From contig CM059582.1 in assembly GCA_030407085.1 (NCBI GenBank), positions 89,146,001 to 89,210,000 on the forward strand: a DNA stretch of 64,000 bases, read 5' to 3'. The notes under the pieces are model-generated. The model was not told the origin of the DNA, ran no database searches, and saw only the letters and a list, made by a program, of their open reading frames with translations. Source of the stretch: Trichopria drosophilae (Eukaryota; Arthropoda; Insecta; Hymenoptera; Diapriidae). Position numbers and translations under genes: made by a program. This document shows positions 1-10,467 of the stretch, piece after piece. Numbering within the stretch: position 1 is the first letter of the stretch; the number at the start of each line of letters is the position of its first letter.

Positions 1-759
1 AGTTCTAATCCGGCGTAGCGCAGACTAGTCAGGACAAGTCTCAAATAACGGAAGTGGTGCCCCTCATCGTCCGTGGCGATGATGTTATCATCGAGATACG
101 CGAAGACGTGGGGTTTCCACGCTGGATCGATGAGGAGGTCTACTAATCGCTGAAATGTCGCCAGAGCGTTAGTGAGCCCGAAAGGCACTCTTTTGAATCG
201 GAACAAACTGCGACCAGGGACATTCGGCAATGGTACCTGAAAGTAGGCCTGGCTGATATCAAGCGTGGTGATGCATTGGGCACGACTCAACCGTGGCAGA
301 ATCTTATCCAACGAGGGGAGAGAGTATGTATCCTTCCTCGTTATTTTGTTTACGTCTCGGAAGTCGACGCAGAATCTAAAAGTCTCATTCGTCTTCCGGA
401 CAATAACGGGGTTACTCATCCAGAGGCTCGTGGAGCGTTCGATGATGCCACTACTCTGCATTTCATCGACCGCGTCTTGCGCTACCTTCAGTATGTAAGG
501 GGAGAGTAAATGAGCCTTTTGGCGAATCGGGGGGTGACCCTGTACGTCGATGGTATGCTGCATCAGACGCGTTATACCGATCCCAGGGGTCCTATCTGCG
601 GGATAAAACTGATCGAGAAGCCTCCTTAATAGTGGGGCGGCTTCCTGGGCGGGGGCAACGCAGTCATGTACTGCAAAACCGGTGACCGAAATACTAGCGT
701 CGTTTATCGATTGTAAAGTGCATTCGCGGCTACTCCACGAATTATTATCTGTATCTATC
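1..759 (-). pseudogene. Ty3/gypsy pol, reverse transcriptase part (runs off window)
   Basis: The minus strand is open from about 759 to the window edge and translates as the protease-RT linker and the first two thirds of a Ty3/gypsy reverse transcriptase. Visible blocks are SGIIERSTS (entry to RT), RFCVDFRDVNK, TTLDISQAYFQVPL, PFGLTNALATFQR and the catalytic box YLDD at about 88-98. This enzyme would copy the element's RNA inside gag particles. The reading frame stops being gypsy at the TTAA at 760-763, where a 12.6-kb transposon was inserted; protease and gag resume at 13387 on the same strand. No stop codon lies within this part. The remainder (RNase H, integrase) would be left of the window. 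Confidence in the family is high; the subfamily is not assigned. Confidence 0.9.
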
Positions 760-763
760 TTAA
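760..763. repeat. TTAA target duplication, left copy
   Basis: TTAA directly precedes GGGCCCT, the first bases of the long terminal inverted repeat. The matching TTAA is at 13383-13386. Joining the flanks across one TTAA keeps the minus-strand gypsy pol frame: 71 nt remain after the last protease codon, which is 23 codons plus 2 nt, and base 759 completes the next codon. Confidence 0.88.
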
Positions 764-1720
764 GGGCCCTCGAGCGTGCCGAGGCGGTCCCGCCTGTGAC
801 GTCAGAGGCGAGAAAACTTTGCGCCGTGAAATTGGCGATTTTCGAGGGATTTTCGGGATTTTTTTGCAGAAATCGGTTTCTCATGTCGAGGAATAGCAAT
901 TAAAGTAGTATGGAAAAGATTGTAAGCTTATAAATAGGAAAAATAAAGCATCCAAGTTTGACAGCGGCCATTTCTTTGTCTAACTTCAGGCGATCGACAT
1001 AAGACCTTCTCTTTCTAGGTTGCTCCGCTCACTCACGCTTCGAGACGGTCTCACTTGCTCGGAATAGAAAGACACTCGCTCCCTCTCTCTCTCTGCTTCC
1101 GTAAGAGAGTGCAGGCGACTGGCCGTGCGTTGTCGTTACGAAAAATTCATGCATTTTTGCGAATGTGGCTGGGGAACAAAGTTTCGAAAATCAATACACA
1201 CCGCGACAGGCCAAAAGTTGCATATAACATGGCTCCAGCGTGATTTTCTTCCCTTTGTCTTTGAAAATTTGGCAAAAAGAAAGCGAATTAATATACGTTA
1301 GACCCACGCAATATCGAAATTTTAGTTTTCGTTTTCGGAACTTTGTTTCCCGGTTGCGCAAATTGCACGATTTTTAAAAAATATGGATGCTTTTTAGAAA
1401 GTAACACATCGAGAACTGCAGATGGTGAGATACGGTGAGTCATACAATATAGTTTTGAAGGGTTACTTTTTGATTATCGGAGGATAAAAAGCGAGAAAAC
1501 TTATAGTCAATTCATCGCAGATCGAATAACTTTTGTGCACGACTTATCAGTGCGCAAAGTAAAATAATTAGCAAAGTAAAGCGCACAAGCGTCGAAAACT
1601 GTTCTTTTTTTCAATAAATTAAACTTGATGTTGTGGCCTATGCGAACAAATTAGATGTAATTTGCGCAATATTTCTTTTATTCAGTTTTCCTAACTTTGT
1701 TTCCGACACCAGACACTCGG
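764..1720 (+). repeat. Left terminal inverted repeat of the TTAA element
   Basis: Aligned by eye with the reverse complement of about 12690-13382. Shared landmarks are the GTGACGTCAGAGGC block, the ACTTTGCGCCGTGAAATTGG block, a run around 1440-1620 ending in the sequence before AACTTGATG, and CTCGGTCTGTACAAT near 1718-1732. The left arm carries extra stretches relative to the right one, including about 60 bp at 1630-1710 and part of 1040-1350. The shared TGACGTCA core is a CRE/ATF-like palindrome close to the outer end. Confidence 0.8.
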
Positions 1721-2177
1721 TCTGTACAATTCAAAAAATTTTCGATAAATTTTTAAAAATATCGCATTTCACAACAGATGGCAAAGAGAAGATTTTTCGC
1801 AAAAATTGGGGATCAAGCTGTTTCTGTTTTTTCCACTTTATATTATGGCGTATGTCAACAAATAATTTTTGTTTGTCCCGCTTATTTTTTTCTGACTTTT
1901 TTCGAATTTATCGCACGAACCGAGTGTTGCCGAACGCCTGGCGGTGTTACCAAGTTTCTTCCTGGTTACTGCGCGGCACGGAGTCCCTCGAGCCAACGAC
2001 TTGGCAACAACGCTAAGCGTTCGGTAAGCGGCGCGCGGCATATGTTCGGAAGCAGCAACAGCAGCGGCAGCAGCATGGCATAAAAAGAAAATAATCGGTA
2101 AGAAATTCGAATTACACGATTGTAGATTCCTAGAATATTTTATAATCCTATATGTAACTGTTTATTGTTTATTTCAG

Positions 2178-2302
2178 CGACGAGGCTGTTCAATTGCCGG
2201 AGGAATCACGAAAACGAGGCGAAAATCGTCGATGCCGGCGCCGGGGCGACAAAGGCGGACGAGCGCATGGAGGAGCCACCCCAACAGCGACATGAAATAG
2301 AG
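2178..2302 (+). other. Candidate internal exon (upstream) of the TTAA element
   Basis: The segment is preceded by a pyrimidine-rich acceptor (GTTTATTTCAG) and followed by a donor (GAG|GTATTT). One frame is open and GC-rich compared with its surroundings, reading through KADERMEEPPQQRHEIE. It ends in phase 0 and joins in frame to the exon-like segment at 12210. A possible upstream donor, GTAAGA, lies near 2098 and fits the phase of the codon at 2177/2178. No domain is recognised. The splice signals and frame match are seen; that it is really transcribed and spliced is inference. Confidence 0.45.
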
Positions 2303-2336
2303 GTATTTATTTCATTGATTGGTCACATGGATACTA

Positions 2337-2525
2337 CACGTAGGATCAGTATATTTTACTCTTTTCCTTCTCCCAGTGTGCTGCTTACCATTAAAAATTC
2401 AACTACTAACACGATAGTAAATATCTTTCAAACAACTTCTGCCATTAATTTCATCGCACAAATAGCTTCAGATGATTTTTCATTACGCAGAGTAATGCAT
2501 GATGGTAACATATTGCATCTATATA
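2337..2525 (+). repeat. Diverged copy of the ~320-bp internal repeat
   Basis: This stretch (TAGGATCAGTATATTTTACT and onward through the CATCGCACAAATAGCTTCAG block to GTAACATATTGCATCT) is a diverged copy of the units at 6225-7140. It borders the left end of the mariner at 2528. Confidence 0.7.
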
Positions 2526-2527
2526 TA

Positions 2528-3160
2528 CAGGGTGTCCGAAAAGTATGGAAACACTCAAATATCTCGGAAAATCGACATCGAATCGTAAAAGTAAAAATAC
2601 ACGTATTCAATGGTTTCAAGAGAGCTATCCAGTGACACCTAACACAACCCCCCACCCCCACCCGCTGGGGGTGATAGAGGGGGTAACTTAAAAATTTTAA
2701 ATGGGAACCCCCAATTTTTATTGCAGATTTTGCTTCCTCAGAAAAAGTTACGTAAATTTTGCCTACCATTATAATTGTTTTTGTTGACAGATGGCGCTGT
2801 AATCAACGAAATTAAAAAATTATTCTAAAAAGTTTTAAAAATCTCGCGAAAAACACAACGGATCAAAAAAGTAAAAACACACGTATTTAATGGTTTCAAG
2901 AGAGCTATCCAGTGACACCTAACACGACCCCCCACCCCCACAGGCTGGGGGTGATGGAGGGGGAAACTTAAAAATTTTAAATGGGAACTCCCAAATTTTA
3001 TTGCAGATTTCTCTTCTTCAGAAAAAGTTACGTAAATTTTACCTATTATAATTATTTTTGTTAACAGATGGAGCTGCAATCAGCGAACCACGTACCTGGA
3101 ATAGCGGACCACGTTTCCAAAATTTTAAATGACGTCTTTTGCCTTTAAATATTTCAAAGT
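2528..3160 (+). repeat. Left inverted-repeat arm of DD41D copy 1
   Basis: Two direct sub-repeats lie at 2528-2815 and 2816-3080. They share the block CAATGGTTTCAAGAGAGCTA, a CCCCCCACCCCCAC...GGGGGTGAT tract, GGGAACTCCCAA/GGGAACCCCCAA, and AAAAAGTTACGTAAATTTT. A further piece, 3090-3200, pairs with 5140-5240. Short ORFs in these arms are repeats read as protein and not genes. Confidence 0.9.
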
Positions 3161-3347
3161 TCACCGATTCTTACCGCGAGGAGGTAGACGATTTTGAGAA
3201 TCTTTTTTTTTTATTTTTGTATATTTTTTTTTTGTTTTTACCTTTTATTTGTTTTTTTTTTATTTTTTTAATTTTTTTTCTATTTTAAAGTTTAAATTTT
3301 CCTTCGCTTCTATTTTCTTTACTGGATTTTTAACATGTCTATGCCCA

Positions 3348-4421
3348 CTAATTTATAAGATGTTCGAATTGAAGTCCTTCAGCAACTTGACAATATCCCA
3401 ATCGTGCATAGAAGTTATCATAAACTTTTTGCAGCATTTCTTGAGATACTGTATTAGAACCTTGAATTATTTTTTCTTTCAACTCATCAATGTCTTTTGG
3501 TTTCGTTTCGTAGACCTTGTTCTTCAAGAAACCCCAGTAAAAATAGTCCAGAGGAGTTAGATCAGGTGACCTCGGTGGCCACTCGATCGAACCCCTCCTA
3601 CCAATCCAACGTCGGGGGAAAATATTATTTAATAGATTGCGTACAATCAAACCAAAATGACAAGGAGCTCCATCCTGTTGAAACCAGACATTATCAAACG
3701 CTATACCAGCAATATTTCGTATTGCCGGTATAATCTGGTTATTTAACAAATTACAGTACCTTTCAGCCGTGAAATTCTCTTCAACGAAGAAAGGCCCAAC
3801 AATTTGATTGCACAAAATGCCAGCCCAAACATTGATTTTCTGTGGATGTTGTGTGTGAGTATCTCTCATCCAATGAGGATTTTCGTCCGACCAATATCGT
3901 AGGTTGTGCCTATTAACTTCTCCACTCAACTGAAACGTAGCTTCATCAGAGAAGCATATCCAGAAAGGAAATAATTCATTTTCGTCACAACGTCTCATCA
4001 TTTCCTCACAAAATTCTAATCTCCGATCGAAGTCATCTTCCGAAAGTTCTTGTACATATTTTATTTTATATGGATGGAACTTATTTGCTTTTAATATTTC
4101 ATGGACAGACGATTTGCCGATACCAGTGGCTTGCGCAATCTTTCTTACCGAAGTATGGACGTCCTCAACGACACTTGCACAGACCGCTAAACTGTTGTCT
4201 TCGTTCGTGGACGTTTTTGGTCTTCCTGATTTTGGTCGATCATTGACAGAGCCAGTATCTTGAAACCGAGAAACAGTCTTACAAACAGTTGATTTGCAAA
4301 TAGGTAGACGATCAGGATGGGTATCATTAAATTGGCGGACGACTTGTTCGTATGTTCTTTTTTTATCGCCGCATCCTCGCAGAATAAGGATTTCGATCCT
4401 TTCTTTTTGTGTCAAAGACAT
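3348..4421 (-). CDS. DD41D Tc1/mariner transposase, full length
   Basis: This 357-aa protein would cut and paste its own element at TA sites. The N-terminal half has two helix-turn-helix regions for TIR binding: about residues 5-55 (a Tc1-like CENP-B type HTH) and 80-112 (VRKIAQATGIGKSSVHEIL), joined by a GRPKTS linker resembling an AT-hook. The catalytic triad is visible: D159 in CFSDEATFQ, D250 in FQQDGAPCHFG and D292 in SPDLTPLDYF. The 41 residues between the last two place it in the DD41D group, described for the rosa-type mariners of insects. The ATG at 4421 is followed by an uninterrupted frame to the stop. The gene is centred between matched inverted-repeat arms, so it may be active. 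Confidence 0.94.
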   Translation of the reverse strand: MSLTQKERIEILILRGCGDKKRTYEQVVRQFNDTHPDRLPICKSTVCKTVSRFQDTGSVNDRPKSGRPKTSTNEDNSLAVCASVVEDVHTSVRKIAQATGIGKSSVHEILKANKFHPYKIKYVQELSEDDFDRRLEFCEEMMRRCDENELFPFWICFSDEATFQLSGEVNRHNLRYWSDENPHWMRDTHTQHPQKINVWAGILCNQIVGPFFVEENFTAERYCNLLNNQIIPAIRNIAGIAFDNVWFQQDGAPCHFGLIVRNLLNNIFPRRWIGRRGSIEWPPRSPDLTPLDYFYWGFLKNKVYETKPKDIDELKEKIIQGSNTVSQEMLQKVYDNFYARLGYCQVAEGLQFEHLIN

Positions 4422-4894
4422 AGTATGCCAAATTACAACAGGAGGCAGAATACAGAATGTATCGAAATGGAAGAAATATGAAGCAAAGAATGAAGAAATA
4501 AAAGAAATATAAAAAATTAGAAGAAATTCAAATGTTAGAGAAACATTACATTAAGTATCAAATAGCGAGAACGAAGAGAATTGCGATTTTTTGCGGTACG
4601 AATTTGACCAAGTTTTCGACAAGAGTGACGCTCGCATGTGTAATTTTCACAAAGCTGAAAAATAACCGAGACCTTGACTCATTCAAACAATAGAGCTTAA
4701 CTAATACTAAGACGTGCTGTTTTGATTTGGACGCTGACGATGTTCGATTATTGACTACTTTCTCTGTAACACTGGCAGTTGAAAAAATCGACCGAGTGTA
4801 TGCAATGGGTTTCCGCAAGCGATACCTACAGTACTTTCACACAAGTATACAAAATCACAGTCATGCAAGAAAGCCATAACACCATATGCGGATT

Positions 4895-5040
4895 TGGTCA
4901 CCATTTACGCTATTCGGATACACGACATTCACTTCCTCGTAGAATAAGGATGTCGATTCTTCATTTTTCTGTCAAAAACTTTGTATGCACAATTACAAGG
5001 GGGGAGCGAATAAAGAATTTTAATATCTGGAAGAAAAGGT
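4895..5040 (+). repeat. Diverged partial duplicate of the transposase 5' end
   Basis: The stretch around CCTCGTAGAATAAGGATGTCGATTC and the following GTATGCACAATTACAAGGGG resembles 4370-4480 (CCTCGCAGAATAAGGATTTCGATCC, GTATGCCAAATTACAACAGG). It is a direct, decayed copy of the transposase start region, upstream of the real gene inside the same element. It has no long open frame. Confidence 0.6.
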
Positions 5041-5139
5041 AAGCAAATACATTAAAAAAAAACATAAAAAAATTTAATAGTGAAGAATAAAAAAAAGGTA
5101 AAAAACAGAAATCAAATAAAAAAAAAAGTAAAACAGAAG

Positions 5140-6121
5140 ATTCTCAAAATCGTCTACCTCCTCGCGGTGAGAATCGGTAAACTAGAAATATTTAAAGGCA
5201 AAAGACGTTATTTAAAATTCTGAAAACGTGGTATGCTATTCCATGTACGTCAAGTTAAATATTTTTTAGTAATTTTTTAATTTCGCAGATTGCAGCTCCA
5301 TCTGTTAACAAAAATAATTATAATAGGTAAAATTTACGTAACTTTTTCTGAAGAAGAGAAATCTGCAATAAAATTTGGGAGTTCCCATTTAAAATTTTTA
5401 AGTTTCCCCCTCCATCACCCCCAGCCTGTGGGGGTGGGGGGTCGTGTTAGGTGTCACTGGATAGCTCTCTTGAAACCATTAAATACGTGTGTTTTTACTT
5501 TTTTGATCCGTTGTGTTTTTCGCGAGATTTTTAAAACTTTTTAGAATAATTTTTTAATTTCGTTGATTACAGCGCCATCTGTCAACAAAAACAATTATAA
5601 TGGTAGGCAAAATTTACGTAACTTTTTCTGAGGAAGCAAAATCTGCAATAAAAATTGGGGGTTCCCATTTAAAATTTTGAAGTTACCCCCTCTATCACCC
5701 CCAGCGGGTGGGGGTGGGGGGTTGTGTTAGGTGTCACTGGATAGCTCTCTTGAAACCATTGAATACGTGTGTTTTTACTTTTTTGATCCGTTGTGTTTTT
5801 CGCGAGATTTTTAAAACTTTTTAGAATAATTTTTTAATTTCGTTGATTACAGCGCCATCTGTCAACAAAAACAATTATAATGGTAGGCAAAATTTACGTA
5901 ACTTTTTCTGAGGAAGCAAAATCTGCAATAAAAATTGGGGGTTCCCATTTAAAATTTTTAAGTTACCCCCTCTATCACCCCCAGCGGGTGGGGGTGGGGG
6001 GTTGTGTTAGGTGTCACTGGATAGCTCTCTTGAAACCATTGAATACGTGTATTTTTACTTTTTCGATTCGATGTCGATTTTCCGAGATATTTGAGTGTTT
6101 CCATACTTTTCGGACACCCTG
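5140..6121 (-). repeat. Right inverted-repeat arm of DD41D copy 1
   Basis: Three sub-repeats in inverse orientation to the left arm start near 5290, 5535 and 5835. The second and third are almost identical to one another, so the arm has gained one unit by recent tandem duplication. The terminal bases are the inverse of CAGGGTGTCCGAAAAGT, followed by TA. Confidence 0.9.
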
Positions 6122-6123
6122 TA

Positions 6124-7140
6124 TAGATGATGCAGAAAAATAATAAGATGACGGTTATATGCTTGAAAATTTGTATAAATAGTCTGCAACTATTTGTGCG
6201 AAGAAATAAATAGCATAAATTTATTGTGGATGAGTACTATCGTATTTTTGTAGTTCAATTTTTAACAGTAATCCACCCACTGAGAGAACAAAATAGTAAA
6301 AAGTACTAATCCTAGATAGGATAACTATTCCACTAGTCGATATTACTTTTGCTTGTAGTATACGCGTAGACCAAGTAACTTTGACAGATTCGTATAAACT
6401 GTAACATTTCACAACGTATCTACTTACAGGTTGAACACGTATAGGATTAGTATATTTTACTATTTTCATTCTCCCAGTGTTTTGCGTACCATTCAAAATT
6501 AAACTACAAACACGATAGTAAATATCTAGCATAACTATTCCAATAGTCGAAATTGCTATTGCTTGTGGTATACGTGTGGATCAAGTACTTTGACAGATTC
6601 GTAAAAACTGTAACATTTCACAACGTATCTACTTACAGGTAGAACACATATAGGATTAGTATATTTTACTATTTTCCTTCTCCCAATATTTTGCGTATCA
6701 TTCAAAATTAAACTACAAACACGATAGTAAATATCTAGCAAACAACTTCTCCCATTTATTTCATCGCACAAATAGCTTCAGCATGATTTTTCATTACGCA
6801 GAGTAATGCATGATGATAACATATTGTATCTATATGTATAGATGACGCAGAAAAATAATAAGATGACGGTTACCTCAAGCAACAGTAATTTCGACTAGTG
6901 GAAAAGTTATCCTAGATATTTATTATCGTGTTTATAGTTTAATTTTGAATGGTACGCAAAACACTGGGAGAATGAAAATAGTAAAATATACTGATCCTAT
7001 ACATGTAGTACCTGGAAGTAGATACGTTGTTAAAAGTTACAGTTTATATGAAGGTGTCAAAGTTATTTGGACTACGCGTATACTACAAGCAAAAGTAATT
7101 TCGACTAGTCGAATAGTTATTTAGGATTAGTACATTTTAC
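6124..7140. repeat. Block of ~320-bp direct and inverted repeats
   Basis: Two direct copies (about 6225-6540 and 6541-6865) and one inverted copy (about 6870-7140) share AGGATTAGTATATTTTACT, TCTCCCAGTGTTTTGCGTAC, ACGATAGTAAATATCTAGC and ACTGTAACATTTCACAACG. Parts also occur at 2337-2525 and 11822-12060, so these are the original interior of the TTAA element that later insertions broke up. No credible gene is seen here. Confidence 0.75.
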
Positions 7141-7154
7141 TATATTGTTCTCTC
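7141..7154. repeat. Target duplication of the R1 LINE, left copy
   Basis: TATATTGTTCTCTC here is repeated at 11808-11821. The uninterrupted site is visible, inverted, near 6280-6300, where a related TTTTGTTCTCTCAGTGGGTGG reads straight through. Confidence 0.85.
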
Positions 7155-7716
7155 TCCCGGAGGTTGTACAGGGCGCACGGGGCACGGAACGGGGAAGTTA
7201 CCCTTCTCGCCTCGTTTGCCTCCTGGTAACCCTAGACGTTAAGAACGCTTTCAACTCGGTCAGCTGGGAGAAAGCACTGGACGCTTTGAGGCGGGACTTT
7301 AAATTACCCGAGTACCTCCAGAACATCATGGAGGATTACTTGAGGTCCCGCTTCATCGAATACGAAACATCAAATGGCATGGTCCGGAGAGAAATGACGG
7401 CAGGGGCAGCCCAAGGCTCTATCCTGGGTCCCGACGTGTGGAATGTCTTCTACGACGGGATCCTGAGATTGGAAATGCCCGAGGGTGCATTCCTGGTTGG
7501 ATACGCCGACGATGTCGCGGCAGACATTGCAGCTAGAGACGCCGCGACTGTTCAGGCTTGGCTCAACCAGGTAATGCTGCGTATACGCTCCTGGATGGAC
7601 GAGCATGGGCTGGAATTGGCATTAGCTAAGACCGAGACCGTCTTCCTAATTAAGAGGAGGATCCCCACCATCATTGATCTCAGGGTGGGGAGCGAGATGG
7701 TCCAGACTAAACGAGT
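7155..7716 (+). pseudogene. R1-clade reverse transcriptase, N-terminal piece
   Basis: The frame is open and reads TLDVKNAFNSVSWEKAL (RT motif A with catalytic D), AAQGSILGPDVWNVFYD (motif B), GYADDVAA (motif C, catalytic YADD) and LALAKTETV (motif D). This is the palm domain that would prime cDNA synthesis from a nick in genomic DNA. The apparent ATG at 7145 lies in the duplicated target and is not the original start. The protein is cut at residues VVK by insertion of the foldback element at 7726. The KYLGV block that normally follows appears on the far side at 10468, in frame once one 9-bp target copy is removed. Confidence 0.9.
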
Positions 7717-7725
7717 CGTTAAATA
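7717..7725. repeat. 9-bp target duplication of the foldback element, left copy
   Basis: CGTTAAATA is repeated exactly at 10459-10467. Nine-base duplications are typical of Mutator-like (MULE) elements, including Drosophila-type FB foldbacks. Confidence 0.93.
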
Positions 7726-10458
7726 AGCTACGTAAACCTGGCAAGACCACAATCGCAAATCGGAAATTTTCTTAATGCATAATTTGGAGCTCAATTAGTG
7801 CTAATTTAATGCCCTAATCCGGAATTTAATGCTCCTTTCTTTTTAAAAAAAAAAATATGGTCTTGCTAGCTTTACCACAAGCTAGCAGCGCCATTCCAGA
7901 AAACCGATAAGGAAAGCTTGTATCAAAATGTGGCTAGGGGCATAATTTGGAGCTCATTTAATGCTCGAGATATCCGATAGTGTCGTAGCCCTACAGTTGT
8001 CCTTTAAGGGCGGCACCTACAGGACGAAAATAAAAAAATATTTTTTTAAATTTAAATATAGCACATAATTTGGAGCTCAATTAGTGCTAATTTAATGTTC
8101 CACTCCGGAATTTTATTCTCTTTTCTTTAAAAAAAAAAAAATATGGTCCTGCTACGTATACCACAAGCTAGCAGCGCCGTTCCAGAAAACCGATAGGGAA
8201 AGCTTGTATCAAAATCTGGCTAGGGGCATAATTTGGAGCTCATTTAATGCTCGAGATATCCGATAGTGTCATAGCCCTACAGTTGTCCTTTAAGGGCGGC
8301 CCCTACAGGACGAAAATAAAAAAATATTTTTTTAAATTTAAATATAGCGCATAATTTAGAGCTCAATTAGTGCTAATGTAATGTCCTACTCTGGAATTTT
8401 ATTCTCTTTTCTTTTTAAAAAAAAAAATATGGTCCTGCTAGCTATACCGCAAGCTAGCAGCGACATTCCAGAAAACCGATAAGGAAAGCTTGTATCAAAA
8501 TGTGGCCAGGGGCATAATTTGGAGCTCATTTAATGCTCGAGATATCCGATAGTGTCATAGCCCTACAGTTGTCCTTTAAGGGCGGCCCCTACAGGACGAA
8601 AATATAAAAATATTTTTTTAAATTTAAATATAGCGCATAATTTAGAGCTCAATTAGTGCTAATTCAATGCCCTAATCCGGAATTTAATGCTCTTTTCTTT
8701 TTTAAAACAAAATATGGTCTTGCTAGCTTTACCACAAGCTAGCAGCGCCCTTCCAGAAAACCGATAAGGAAAGCTTGTATCAAAATGTGGCCAGGGGCAT
8801 AATTTGGAGCTCATTTAATGCTTGAGATATCCGATAGTGTCATAGCCCTACAGTTGTACTTTAAGGGCGGCCCCTACAGGACGAAAATATAAAAATATTT
8901 TTTTAAATTTAAATATAGCGCATAATTTAGAGCTCAATTAGTGCTAATTTAATGTCCTACTCCGGAATTTTATTCTCTTTTCTTTTTTAAAAAAAAAATA
9001 TGGTCCTGCTAGGTATACCACAAGCTAGCAGCGCCGTTCCAGAAAACCGATAGGGAAAGATTGCATCAAAATGTGGCCAGGGGCATAATTTGGAGCTCAT
9101 TTAATGCTCGAGATATCCGATAGTGTCATAGCCCTACAGTTGTCTGGAACGGCGCTGCTAGCTTGTGGTATACCTAGCAGGACCATATTTTTTTTTAAAA
9201 CAGAAAAGAGAAGAAAATTCCGGAGTAGGACATTAAATTAGCACTAATTGAGCTCTAAATTATGCGCTATATTTAAATTTAAAAAAATATTTTTATATTT
9301 TCGTCCTGTAGGGGCCGCTCTTAAAGGACAACTGTAGGGCTATGACACTATCGGATATCTCGAGCATTAAATGAGCTCCAAATTATGCCCCTAGCCAGAT
9401 TTTGATACAAGCTTTCCTTATAGGTTTTCTGGAATGGCGCTGCTAGCTTGTGGTAAAGCTAGCAAGACCATATTTTTTTTTTTAAAAGAAAAGAGAATAA
9501 AATTCCAGAGTAGGACATTACATTAGCACTAATTGAGCCCTAAATTATGCGCTATATTTAAATTTAAAAAAATATTTTTATATTTTCGTCCTGCAGGGCC
9601 GCCCTTAAAGGACAACTGTAGGGCTATGACACTATCGGATATCTCGAGCATTAAATGAGCTCCAAATTATGCCCCTGGCCACATTTTGATGCAATCTTTC
9701 CCTATCGGTTTTCTGGAACGGCGCTGCTAGCTTGTGGTATACCTAGCAGGACCATATATTTTTTTTTTTTTTTAAGAAAAGAGAATAAAATTCCGGAGTG
9801 GAACATTAAATTAGCACTAATTGAGCTCCAAATTATGTGCTATATTTAAATTTAAAAAAATATTTTTTTATTTTCGTCCTGTAGGTGCCGCCCTTAAAGG
9901 ACAACTGTAGGGCTACGACACTATCGGATATCTCGAGCATTAAATGAGCTCCAAATTATGCCCCTAGCCACATTTTGATACAAGCTTTCCTTATCGGTTT
10001 TCTGGAATGGCGCTGCTAGCTTGTGGTAAAGCTAGCAAGACCATATTTTTTTTTAAAAAGAAAGGAGCATTAAATTCCGGATTAGGGCATTAATTTAGCA
10101 CTAATTGAGCTCCAAATTATGTGCTATATTTAAATTTAAAAAAATATTTTTTTATTTTCGTCCTGTAGGGGCCGCCCTTAAAGGACAACTGTAGGGCTAC
10201 GACACTATCGGATATCTCGAGCATTAAATGAGCTCCAAATTATGCCCCTAGCCACATTTTGATACAAGCTTTCCTTATCGGTTTTCTGGAATGGCGCTGC
10301 TAGCTTGTGGTAAAGCTAGCAAGACCATATTTTTTTTTTAAAAAGAAAAGAGCATTAAATTCCGGATTAGGGCATTACATTAGCACTAATTGAGCTCCAA
10401 ATTATGCATTAAGAAAATTTCCGATTTGCGATTGTGGTCTTGCCAGGTTTACGTAGCT
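7726..10458. mobile_element. Palindromic foldback (FB/MULE-like) element, 5+5 monomers
   Basis: The 2.73-kb element starts AGCTACGTAAACCTGGCAAG and ends with the exact inverse. Nearly all of it is two inverted arms, each with five direct copies of a ~287-bp monomer. Landmark GCATAATTTGGAGCTCAATT or its variant recurs near 7780, 8062, 8350, 8634 and 8920, and inverted near 9240, 9528, 9815, 10100 and 10385. Each monomer carries an A/T tract, a TATGGTC(T/C)TGCTAG block and a short inverted repeat (GCTAGC..TACCACAAGCTAGC). The centre is near 9145. There is no coding capacity, so it needs an enzyme from elsewhere. Copies are highly similar, suggesting youth or ongoing homogenisation. Confidence 0.93.
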
Positions 10459-10467
10459 CGTTAAATA
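10459..10467. repeat. 9-bp target duplication of the foldback element, right copy
   Basis: CGTTAAATA, identical to 7717-7725. The next base, C at 10468, completes the interrupted tyrosine codon of the R1 reverse transcriptase. Confidence 0.93.

Larger units (their letters stand above)
2528..6121. mobile_element. DD41D Tc1/mariner transposon, copy 1 (apparently intact)
   Basis: A 3.6-kb element starts CAGGGTGTCCGAAAAGT and ends with the exact inverse, with TA at 2526-2527 and 6122-6123, the classic Tc1/mariner target duplication. The arms are built from direct sub-repeats of about 270-300 bp: two on the left (2528-3080) and three on the right (5290-6121). Each sub-repeat contains a C/G-rich hairpin-like tract followed by CAGATGGCGCTG-type sequence or a variant. 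A complete transposase lies between them on the minus strand. It sits inside the intron-like part of the TTAA element. The intact ORF, paired TAs and matched ends suggest a relatively recent insertion. Confidence 0.93.

Noticed and set aside
2428..3079. Short ORFs in the mariner arms (also 5290-6143)
   Set aside because: Near-identical translations of the arm sub-repeats on opposite strands; no coding signature.
7145..7154. ATG at 7145 as the start of an R1 protein
   Set aside because: It lies in the target duplication; the LINE is 5'-truncated and the frame is open by chance there.
9655..9849. Plus-strand ORF in the foldback element
   Set aside because: A read-through of a monomer including its poly-T tract; equivalents in other monomers are not conserved as protein.
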